From CAYLQA01 sp964385695 (lineage in GTDB: Bacteria; Desulfobacterota; Desulfobulbia; Desulfobulbales; Desulfurivibrionaceae): 64,000 nucleotides of DNA. This document shows positions 41,798 to 48,893 of this stretch, in pieces. The notes below the pieces were generated by a model that searched no databases, had not been told where the DNA came from, and saw nothing but the letters and a program-made list of their open reading frames with translations. Position 1 is the stretch's first letter. Every line of letters begins with the position of its first letter. The DNA is taken from assembly GCA_964385695.1 (NCBI GenBank), contig CAYLQA010000002.1, positions 1 through 64,000 on the forward strand, written 5' to 3'. A program made the translations under genes and the position numbers.

Positions 41798-41841
41798 AAA
41801 AATTACGCTCAATTAATGGAATATGAAACAAAAGAGGCATT

Positions 41842-41868
41842 TTTATACCAGGGCGGCAGAAAAGTCAA
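41842..41868 (-). promoter_or_regulatory. Predicted sigma-70 promoter of hisS-aspS
   Basis: On the minus strand TTGACT (41863-41868) is followed after 15 bp by TATAAA (41842-41847), or after 17 bp by TAAAAA (41840-41845). It lies outside the upstream coding region and points at hisS. Confidence 0.6.
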
Positions 41869-41903
41869 GTGTTGGCAGATATGAAAAGAATCGGAAAATC
41901 GGC

Positions 41904-42749
41904 TTACAAGGAAGATGGGGCAAGGGTTGCGAGAAAACCTTTGAGTCCCTCGACATAGGGCTTGCCGGTCATGAGAAAACCAGAGTTATGATCGCCCCTC
42001 ATCTCAAGAAATGATTTCGGTTGGTTGGCAACGGCAAAAAGCTGCTGGCCGTGGTGAAAGGGGATGATGTCGTCCTGCGGACTGTGTGCCACCAGGACCG
42101 GGCAGGAGATCTTTTTAAGAACGGCCTCGGCATTGTACTGATAACGGCTCAAAAAACGCACCGGAAACAGGGGGTACAACTCAGCACCCAGGGCAGGCAC
42201 CGAGCGCATGGTGGATTCAACAATCAGTCCGGCGGGCTGCACTTGGGTGGCCAGCCAGGCAACAACCGCTCCCCCGAGGGAGCGGCCAAAGAGGATGATC
42301 TGCCTCGGATTATAGCCCTTTGTTTCGGTCAGATACTGCCAGGCCGCCGAAACATCCCGATAGGTTCCCTCCTCATCGGTGGTACCGCTGCTCTTGCCAT
42401 AGCCCCGGTAGTCAAAAATCAGGGTTGAATAGCCCAGCTCGTGGAAAATTTGTAATGAATCAAGGCGGTGAGAAATGTTACCGCCATTGCCGTGGGCAAA
42501 GAGGATCACGCCCTTTTCCTTTTGGGCCGGAACAAACCAGGCAGCTAAGGTCTCGTTGTCGCTGGTTTCAAGCTGCACATCATCAAAGGCCAATCCGACA
42601 GCAGAGGGGGTGACGGCAATACTGGAGGAAGGGAAGTAAAGAAGGCTGGACTGATTCAGGTAGAGAAAAAGGCAAAATCCCGCATAGGTCAAAAAACTCA
42701 GAACAATAAGCGAAAGTGCTGTTTCCCACATCCTGTTTTGCCCGGCCAC
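41904..42749 (-). CDS. Membrane-anchored alpha/beta hydrolase
   Basis: A 281-residue protein with an N-terminal transmembrane helix (IVLSFLTYAGFCLFLYL) and an alpha/beta hydrolase fold. The oxyanion HGNGGNISHR, the nucleophile elbow GRSLGG, the acid in HSPQDDIIPF and the histidine in RGDHNSGF form the triad set. It resembles ABHD13/17-like serine hydrolases. A GTG at 42749 has AGGAG five bases upstream, so I prefer it to the ATG at 42731. It lies 8 bp downstream of the response regulator, so it is probably part of that operon. Confidence 0.85.
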   Translation of the reverse strand: MAGQNRMWETALSLIVLSFLTYAGFCLFLYLNQSSLLYFPSSSIAVTPSAVGLAFDDVQLETSDNETLAAWFVPAQKEKGVILFAHGNGGNISHRLDSLQIFHELGYSTLIFDYRGYGKSSGTTDEEGTYRDVSAAWQYLTETKGYNPRQIILFGRSLGGAVVAWLATQVQPAGLIVESTMRSVPALGAELYPLFPVRFLSRYQYNAEAVLKKISCPVLVAHSPQDDIIPFHHGQQLFAVANQPKSFLEMRGDHNSGFLMTGKPYVEGLKGFLATLAPSSL

Positions 42750-42757
42750 AGTGGCTC

Positions 42758-43249
42758 CTAGGAAAAGCCGAAGTCCATCTTGCGCAGGTAAAGCTTCATG
42801 TACTCCTCTTCGCTCTGCTCAAACTGGATCTTTTTCTCTTCCAAAAGGTGCTCGATGAACTCGCGGTGTTTTTTTAGAACAATGTGGGTTCTGGCCCGAG
42901 CCCGGACCAGGGGCACACTGAAAGGCTTGGTGATATAATCCACCCCGCCCACGGCAAAGCCACGCTCCTCGTCATGCTCCTCATCCTTGGCCGTGACAAA
43001 GATAACCGGGATGCCCTGGGTTGCCTTATCCTCCTGCAACTTCAGGCACACCTCGTAACCGTCCATGCCGGGCATCATGATATCCAGCAGGATAAGATCC
43101 GGCTGTGGTTCGACCTTGGCCAACTCAAGGGCTTTTTTGCCGTCCGTGGCAAAGGTAACGATATATTCGCCGACCAAGGCCTCCTTCAAGACCTGGATAT
43201 TGGTCGGAACATCATCTACCAGTAAAACTCGTGCTCTTTCTTTTTCCAT
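42758..43249 (-). CDS. Response regulator with receiver domain and short C-terminal helix
   Basis: A 163-residue receiver protein. The acidic pocket is D12/D13, the phospho-acceptor is D56 (LILLDIMMPGMDG), the threonine lies in FVTAKD and the lysine in ITKPFS. The C-terminal 40 residues (ARARTHIVLKKHREFIEHLL) form a charged helix without a recognised output domain, as in regulators that precede HD-GYP or GGDEF modules. It is the likely partner of the hybrid kinase upstream. Confidence 0.93.
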   Translation of the reverse strand: MEKERARVLLVDDVPTNIQVLKEALVGEYIVTFATDGKKALELAKVEPQPDLILLDIMMPGMDGYEVCLKLQEDKATQGIPVIFVTAKDEEHDEERGFAVGGVDYITKPFSVPLVRARARTHIVLKKHREFIEHLLEEKKIQFEQSEEEYMKLYLRKMDFGFS

Positions 43250-43273
43250 TTCCTCACCCTTTTTTCGGTAAGA

Positions 43274-43527
43274 TTATTTTTTTTTCGCTTCGGCTTGCCT
43301 CATAAAAAGAGTCATATATTCCCCTTGGCTCTCTTCCAGCTCCAGCGTTTTTTTATCAAGTAACTCTGCCAGTATATCGCGATGGGCTTTGAGCTCCAAG
43401 TGCGTTCTTCCCCGAGCCTGGACGATTGAGACGTTAAAGGGTATACGGATGTAATCCACCCCGCCGTAGTCCAACCCCCTGTATTCATCGTTGTCGTCAA
43501 CCTTGGCCGAGACATCATCATCCCCCC
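43274..43527 (-). pseudogene. Fragment of a response regulator (3' part only)
   Basis: Translating this stretch in the frame of 43274 gives VSAKVDDNDEYRG, then DYGGVDYIRIPF, then a helix like that of the intact regulator next to it (ARGRTHLELKAHRDIL against ARARTHIVLKKHREFI). It aligns with the last 80 or so residues of the regulator at 42758-43249 from its VTAK motif onward. The N-terminal two thirds, with the phosphorylated aspartate, are missing. The fragment begins right after the kinase stop codon. It looks like the remnant of a tandem duplicate or of a partial deletion. Expression from an internal TTG is possible but unsupported. Confidence 0.75.
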
Positions 43528-46500
43528 TTACGCAGAAACAACATCTTCTAAGATTTTCAGAGTGTTACATGCCTTCTCAAAGTCCAGCCTGCTGATCTGA
43601 TCCCCCAATCTTTCCACCTCGAAAATCAAAACGTCCTGGCCAAGAATCTCTTTAATCTCATGGTATACATCCTCGGCCTCAAGATCGTTTTCACGCAGCA
43701 TGCTGCCGAGCTTTCGCACCTTTTCCGCCAGCAGGCCTTTGATCTCGACTGGCAGGTCGGCAAGCCCCTGCATGGCCCCTGACTTTGACGGGGCGAACTC
43801 TTTTTTCACCCCTTGGGCAACCTCGGCCAGGGCAGCGCCAAGCTCCTCAATAAGAGGAGGCAGCTCATCGTCCTTGCCCTGTCGGACAGCAGCCTCCAGG
43901 ATGGAGGCTGCATTGTAAACCCGCCGGGCGGAAAGATTACCGGCCACGCCCTTAAGCGAGTGCGCAAGACTGCGGGCGAGTTCCATATCCCCTGCAGCCA
44001 GAGCCTCTCGAACCTGGTCCGGGATACCTTGGTAGTCATCGACAAACTGCAGCAGCAGGCGATCAAGCATTTCCCGCCGATTTCCCAAACGCTTCAAAAC
44101 CCCGGGCAAATCAATACCGGGCAAACTATCACTGACGGTATGATGCCCTTGGGTAATGATCTGAATGACATCCGCACCTCCCTGCTCCTGGGCAGGAGCT
44201 GCCGAAATCCATTTGGCCAGGGTGGCGAAAAGGATCTCTTTGTTGATGGGTTTTGAGACATAATCATCCATTCCGGCCTTAAGACACGCCTCCTTGTCCC
44301 CCATCATGGCATTGGCCGTCATGGCGATTATGGGTGTATCAACAAGGTCGGAAATACGCCGAATCTGCCTGGTGGCCTCAAAGCCGTCCATGCCGGGCAT
44401 CTGGATATCCATCAATATCGCATCAAAGGCAACCTCTTGCACCGTTTCAAGGGCCTCCTCACCGCTGTCAACAGCCCTGACTCGGACCCCGCCGCCCTCC
44501 AACATGAGGCTGGCCACCTCTTGATTGATCTTGTTGTCTTCAACCAATAGGATAGAGGTGCCCTGAAAAAGCCGTTCATCGACTAAATCCATTGAGCTGT
44601 CGGCAAGCTCGTCAACATCATTGCCTCTGCCCAGAAGGGCCATGAGCTTTTTGTAAGTGGTAAGCCTCTTGGCCGGGCGTGAGAGGCTGAGCACGTTTTC
44701 AACCCCCTGCGCATCGTGGCTGTCACCAGCGGGGACTACATATAAAACAGGCAGATGCTCAAGGCCGGGCAGGGCTCTTAATCGGGCCAAAAAATCGGCA
44801 AAGGACTCACCCAACAGGCATCGGTTGTCCAGGGCCAAGAGATGCACGGCCTCCTGATCGTGTTTAGCCTGCAAACGCTCAAATGCCGCCTCCTTTCCTT
44901 CCACCGAATCGGCCAAAAAATCAAAGGAAGAAAAGGCCTCCTGTAATTGCTCCCGGCAGCCCTGCACCGGGGAGGCAACCAGAAACCGCAAGCCCTGCAA
45001 ATCTTCCGGCGGCATGAGTTTCTCAATTTTCTCCTCCTGAACCACGCCGAACTGGGCAGTGAAGCTGAACACACTGCCCCTGCCCTCTTCACTCTGCACG
45101 GAAATGGTGCCGCCCATCATCTCCACCAACTGCTTGCTGATGGTCAGCCCCAATCCGGTACCGCCATACTTCCTGGTGATGGAGCCATCGGACTGGGTAA
45201 AGGCATCAAAAAGCAGGCCCTGCCGTTGTTTGGGAATACCGCAACCGGTATCGCTCACCGTAAAATGCAGAATCACCGTATCGGCCGTAAAGTAGTGGAC
45301 ATCGGCTTTGAGCACGATCTCCCCCTGGTCGGTAAACTTTAAGGCATTGCCAAGCAAGTTGTTTATTACCTGCTTAAGGCGCAGGGGATCTCCCTTCAAA
45401 GCGTGGGGTGTTTCATGGCTGGTGATAACCGTTAGGTCAAGCTCTTTTTCCTCGGTGCGGGAAGAAAAGAGATCCACCACTTCATCCATCAAGTCATGGA
45501 GGAGAAAGGAAACACTCTCAAGCTCCAGCTTGCCTGCCTCTATCTTGGAAAAATCCAGGATATCGTTGATCAAACCCAGCAGGGTTCCGCTGGCATCGTG
45601 GACCTTGGTCAGGTGATTTTTCAGCCGTTTAGATGGCTCTGATTCTAAGGCAAGATCGGTAAAGCCGATAATGGCGTTGATCGGGGTTCTGATCTCGTGG
45701 CTCATATTGGCCAAAAATTCACTCTTGGCCTTGGTGGCAACCTGGGCCTTTTGCGCCAGCAAGGTGGCCTTTTCCATGGATGTGGCAAGTTCCCGATTGG
45801 CTGAGGCCAAATCCCTGGTCCGTTCCTCCACCTCTACCTCAAGCATGTCGCGCGAGGCCTGCAGCGCCTGCATGTTCTCGTTAATGGTCGCACTGAGAGT
45901 GTTGAGCGTTTTGTAAATAGACTCAAACTCCATAAAATAGGAAGAATCGGTGTCAATCTGATAGGTGAGACTCTCTTTAATCTTTTGCGCCTCATTCACG
46001 GTACGATTGAGGCTCATGAGGATCCGTCGGCCATAGAAGAGTAGCCAGGCCACAAGAAAGAGGATAAAGCCCTGGCTCAGGTACTGGAGCCTCTCCAGCC
46101 CTTCCCTGGCGTTGTCGGTCTGCTCGGAAAAAAAGAGACGTTTAAGATCCATGGTAAGAAGCAGATTTTTGCCGTTCTTTTCAAGGGCCGAGTTCAGCAG
46201 ATCCTGGCGCTTTTTATTTTCCACCAGGGTAAAAAAAATGTTTTGGATATAGGGGCCGTTGACCAGCAGCTCCTCTACCAAGAGGCCGTCCTGGGCATCG
46301 AGGGAGAAATCTTCAAAGCGGTTCACCTGGTTATAAAAGCGGGCAAAGCTCTCTTTAAAGTTGCTTTCCACCAAAAAGGGCAAATCACCCTTTCGGAGCC
46401 TCTCAAAAATATTGAAGATGTTGAGAAGTTCCGCTTGCACGTCCGAGGCAACATGGACCATGTCAATTTCAGAAGCCTCCTTTGCCTCCCCGCGGACAAA

Positions 46501-46986
46501 TGCTTCGACCTTCTTACTGGAGAGTTCATCCCAGGCCTTTCGTTGGGCGATATTCTCCAGGTGGGCCATATGAAATTGATGGATGTAGCCCACGCTGTCT
46601 ACAAGATCCGACAGGGTTTGTTGGGCGGTGACGTTTAAAGTCAGGGTTTCGGCATTAATTGAAACCAGTTGTTCGACAAGCTCTTGCCGGTCATGGAGAT
46701 CCTTGCTGTGCTCATCCTGGGCATGGCAGCTGAGACAATTCTTGCCGATCTCGGCATAGCGCGTTAACAGCACGTCCTTTTTATCAAAATCTTTTTTAAT
46801 AATGGCGGATTCCTGTTGCAGAAGATCAAGGACTTTCTTTTCAAGGTGCAGCACCTGGTAGTAACGGTCTTCATACTCATCCTCCTTGATATTCCAGTAA
46901 TTATTCACCACCCCTGCCGCCACAATAAGGGCGACAAAGATGAGCATCAGGCGGATGCGCGATTTGATGGAGACGCGTTTCTTCAT
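43528..46986 (-). CDS. Hybrid sensor histidine kinase with periplasmic c-type heme motif
   Basis: A 1152-residue kinase. Transmembrane helices lie at about residues 12-30 and 305-322. The periplasmic sensor between them contains C84-L-S-C87-H88, a CxxCH c-type heme site. A coiled coil precedes the DHp domain (phospho-accepting H430 in SHEIRTPINAIIGF). The ATPase domain follows with N- and G-boxes (NNLLGNALKFTD, GGTGLGLTISKQL). A degenerate receiver-like stretch (about 665-785) lacks the phospho-acceptor motif. The active receiver carries D860 (LMDIQMPGMDG), and an HPt domain carries H1009 (LAHSLKGVAGN). It starts 4 bp after the rhodanese gene and shares its operon. Heme attachment would need the cytochrome c maturation system. 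Confidence 0.93.
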   Translation of the reverse strand: MKKRVSIKSRIRLMLIFVALIVAAGVVNNYWNIKEDEYEDRYYQVLHLEKKVLDLLQQESAIIKKDFDKKDVLLTRYAEIGKNCLSCHAQDEHSKDLHDRQELVEQLVSINAETLTLNVTAQQTLSDLVDSVGYIHQFHMAHLENIAQRKAWDELSSKKVEAFVRGEAKEASEIDMVHVASDVQAELLNIFNIFERLRKGDLPFLVESNFKESFARFYNQVNRFEDFSLDAQDGLLVEELLVNGPYIQNIFFTLVENKKRQDLLNSALEKNGKNLLLTMDLKRLFFSEQTDNAREGLERLQYLSQGFILFLVAWLLFYGRRILMSLNRTVNEAQKIKESLTYQIDTDSSYFMEFESIYKTLNTLSATINENMQALQASRDMLEVEVEERTRDLASANRELATSMEKATLLAQKAQVATKAKSEFLANMSHEIRTPINAIIGFTDLALESEPSKRLKNHLTKVHDASGTLLGLINDILDFSKIEAGKLELESVSFLLHDLMDEVVDLFSSRTEEKELDLTVITSHETPHALKGDPLRLKQVINNLLGNALKFTDQGEIVLKADVHYFTADTVILHFTVSDTGCGIPKQRQGLLFDAFTQSDGSITRKYGGTGLGLTISKQLVEMMGGTISVQSEEGRGSVFSFTAQFGVVQEEKIEKLMPPEDLQGLRFLVASPVQGCREQLQEAFSSFDFLADSVEGKEAAFERLQAKHDQEAVHLLALDNRCLLGESFADFLARLRALPGLEHLPVLYVVPAGDSHDAQGVENVLSLSRPAKRLTTYKKLMALLGRGNDVDELADSSMDLVDERLFQGTSILLVEDNKINQEVASLMLEGGGVRVRAVDSGEEALETVQEVAFDAILMDIQMPGMDGFEATRQIRRISDLVDTPIIAMTANAMMGDKEACLKAGMDDYVSKPINKEILFATLAKWISAAPAQEQGGADVIQIITQGHHTVSDSLPGIDLPGVLKRLGNRREMLDRLLLQFVDDYQGIPDQVREALAAGDMELARSLAHSLKGVAGNLSARRVYNAASILEAAVRQGKDDELPPLIEELGAALAEVAQGVKKEFAPSKSGAMQGLADLPVEIKGLLAEKVRKLGSMLRENDLEAEDVYHEIKEILGQDVLIFEVERLGDQISRLDFEKACNTLKILEDVVSA

Positions 46987-46990
46987 GGAA

Positions 46991-47791
46991 TTAATAGTCC
47001 AGGGTCACCGGATGCTGTGCCTTGAGCCAGCCGCGCATGCCGAACTTGAGCCCCTTGATGTTGGTAAAACCAAAAGCGGAGAGGTAGCGCATGGCAATTT
47101 CATCCCTATTGCCGGTTTCGGTTATGGTGACTACCAACCCTTGTTTTGGTATCCGCACTCTGGTGGCGGAGTCTTGCAATTCATCAAGAAAAATACGGAT
47201 GGTAGGGCAGCTGGTTTTTACGGCGGGAATCTTTTGCGCTGGGTTTAAAGTAGATTGGGTTCGAAAATCGACAATGGTAACAGCGCTTGTTCCCTCAATT
47301 CGGCAGGAACTTTCTTCCGCCTTGGCAAGGGATTTGTACAGGTCATCTGTGGAGATAAAAGGAGAATCGTAATCGGGAAGAGGGGCCTGGATGGCAAGGG
47401 GGTAGCCGTTCTTGCGCCAATCCTTGATGCCGCCATTGTAAATCTTGATATTGGTAAAGCCAGCCTTTCTTACGGCAACTGCCGCCTTATAGGCGAACAC
47501 TCAGCGATAGCCCATGCAGTAAGTAATGATGAGCCGGCCTTTATCCTTACCCAAGTGGGAAATCTTTTGTGCAACGCTGTTTAAAGGCAGGTTAACGGAG
47601 CCGGGGATGGAAACGGTATTCGCGATCAATTCATCCAGGGTGTTGACCAAAGTAAAATCGATCATGCCTGCCTGACGCTGGTCAACAAGTGCTTTGAGTT
47701 GCGCGGTGGTCACCACATCAAAACGCTCCAGGGCAACGGCCTGGGTCGAACAGAGCAGGCAGCAAAAAACAACCAAGCTGTATAAACGCAT
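46991..47791 (-). CDS. Exported tandem rhodanese protein with in-frame UGA (candidate selenoprotein)
   Basis: Read through one UGA, this frame encodes 266 residues. A signal peptide ends near residue 20 (CCLLCSTQAVA). The first rhodanese domain has IDFTLVNTLDELI, SIPGSVNLPL and the active loop YCMGYR followed by UGA at codon 97 (47501-47503), then VFAYKAAVAVRKAGF, as in rhodaneses. The second domain (VTIVDFRTQ to GMRGWL) has TETGNRD in place of a cysteine loop, so it is probably inactive. In family members the UGA position is often a second cysteine (C-x4-C). Coding resumes in the same frame with no other defect, so selenocysteine insertion is more likely than decay. A sequencing error or a nonsense mutation cannot be excluded. 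The gene lies 6 bp after the CoA-binding gene and 4 bp before the kinase. Confidence 0.72.
47459..47503 (-). promoter_or_regulatory. Possible bacterial SECIS element after the rhodanese UGA
   Basis: Counting from the UGA, nucleotides 17-28 read CGGCAGUUGCCG and form a 4-bp stem (5 bp with a flanking G-U) with loop AGUU. G is the second loop base, 22 nt after the UGA. A lower GCC/GGC stem (nt 7-9 with 36-38) can stack below an internal loop. Loop position and a G among the first two loop bases fit known bacterial SECIS rules. A competing small hairpin (nt 6-18) exists, so the support is moderate. Confidence 0.45.
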
Positions 47792-47797
47792 GACGGC

Positions 47798-48205
47798 TTA
47801 CCTCATCAGGTCTGCGTGATCGGTTTTAATACACCGATCCACCACCACATGAAGCCCGGCTTCACGGGCCTTCTGCGCCGCCTCCGGATGAATTACCCCC
47901 TCCTGCATCCAAACAGCCTTGGCCTTGATCTTAATGGCCTCATCCACCACGGGCAGAACATCCTGCGGACGTCGGAAAATATCTACCATATCCACCTGTC
48001 CCGGGATGGATGCAAGACTGGGGTAGCAACGCTCCCCCAAAATCTCATCCTGGCCCGGGTTCACCGGTATCACCGTATAGCCCTCTTCGAGCAGGTAACG
48101 GGCAACCATGTTGCTCGGCCGACTCTCCTTGGGGGAAAGCCCGACCACGGCAATAATTTTACAGGTGGTGAGCATCTCTTTTATTGCTGCAAAATCAACG
48201 AGCAT
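47798..48205 (-). CDS. CoA-binding domain protein (YccU-like)
   Basis: A 135-residue Rossmann-type protein of the CoA_binding_2 family. The nucleotide-binding motif is IIAVVGLSPKESRPSNMVARYL, and later blocks are GYTVIPVNPG, VDMVDIFRRP and VWMQEGVIHPEAAQ. It is cytoplasmic. Homologues bind CoA in crystal structures, but no reaction is known. It heads the rhodanese-kinase operon and lies 6 bp before the rhodanese start. Confidence 0.9.
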   Translation of the reverse strand: MLVDFAAIKEMLTTCKIIAVVGLSPKESRPSNMVARYLLEEGYTVIPVNPGQDEILGERCYPSLASIPGQVDMVDIFRRPQDVLPVVDEAIKIKAKAVWMQEGVIHPEAAQKAREAGLHVVVDRCIKTDHADLMR

Positions 48206-48349
48206 GTATGCTCCTGAGAAATTATTTTAGCAAATTCATAAACTTCGTGTAAAAACTGACACGCGAGCTTTCATATTGTCAGTTTATAAAAAGTTTTTCA
48301 ACCGCCGTGTGACTTGCTCACACCGCTCATTGAAACGGAGAAGAGAATT

Positions 48350-48544
48350 ATGTGCCAGATGAACATCATAGTCGAGCGTGACGGCGCAGAGGAAACCATT
48401 CTTGAAGGCGCCTCTCTCCTTACGGTGACGGAGCAGGGAGTGGAGATCAGCACCCTGTTCGATGCGCCCAAGGCAGTGGAAGGGGTTCAGGTAAAAAAAA
48501 TCGACTTCATGGGGGGCAAGGTCACCCTTGTCCCTCACAAGTGA
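48350..48544 (+). CDS. CooT-family nickel-binding protein
   Basis: A 64-residue protein beginning MCQMNIIVERDG, with the CooT pattern of an N-terminal Cys2, LLTVTEQGVEISTLF and the C-terminal VKKIDFMGGKVTLV. In Rhodospirillum CooT binds nickel through Cys2 and helps maturation of CO dehydrogenase. The ATG at 48350 follows GGAGAAG; the upstream in-frame start would place Cys2 internally and is unlikely. A histidine-rich gene follows 10 bp later. Confidence 0.88.
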   Translation: MCQMNIIVERDGAEETILEGASLLTVTEQGVEISTLFDAPKAVEGVQVKKIDFMGGKVTLVPHK

Positions 48545-48554
48545 GGATATGACA

Positions 48555-48803
48555 ATGGGCGATAAGACAGCCGCAGAGAAATTACAGATCTTGCTCCCCC
48601 ACTGGGTTGAGCATAATCAGAACCATGAAACCGAGTTCAAGCAATGGGCCGAGCAGGTACGCAGCGAGGGCAATGCCCAGCTTGCCGACCTTTTAGACCA
48701 GGCCGTGGCCAGCATGGGCGAGACGGACGGCATCCTGCAGCAGGCCTTGGAGATGGTCGGCGGCCCGGCTGCAGGCGGGCATCATCACCACCACCATGAT
48801 TGA
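48555..48803 (+). CDS. Small protein with C-terminal histidine tail, CooT neighbour
   Basis: A protein of 82 residues. The body is helical and amphipathic (LLPHWVEHNQNHETEFKQWA, LLDQAVASMGETDGIL) and the C-terminus is GGHHHHHHD, a natural six-histidine tail likely to bind nickel or zinc. The ATG at 48555 is eight bases after GAGG; an ATG at 48549 is too close. It is probably co-transcribed with CooT and could store or deliver nickel. The exact family is not certain. Confidence 0.8.
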   Translation: MGDKTAAEKLQILLPHWVEHNQNHETEFKQWAEQVRSEGNAQLADLLDQAVASMGETDGILQQALEMVGGPAAGGHHHHHHD

Positions 48804-48811
48804 GGATTAAG

Positions 48812-48893
48812 GGATTACCGCTACGCTAGGATTAAAGAGAAAGGTCCTTCACTCTAATCCTTTACCCCTCTAATCCTAGCGTAGCGATAATCC
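48812..48893. repeat. Palindrome between converging genes
   Basis: Arms at 48812-48834 and 48871-48893 match at 22 of 23 positions as inverted repeats (core CGCTACGCTAGGATTA). Inside, GGATTAAAGAG opposes two copies of CTCTAATCC. It lies between two converging genes, and may be a bidirectional transcript end or a mobile palindromic repeat. Confidence 0.7.

Noticed and set aside
41799..41843. A 14-codon frame with one His codon upstream of hisS, resembling a leader peptide for attenuation.
   Set aside because: Its ATG lies only a few bases after the predicted -10, so it would be at or before the transcription start, has no ribosome binding site, and holds a single His codon.
47500..47503. Treating the rhodanese as two separate genes split at the UGA.
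   Set aside because: The downstream part has no ribosome binding site, would start inside the active-site loop with GTG, and only the joined frame gives complete rhodanese domains.
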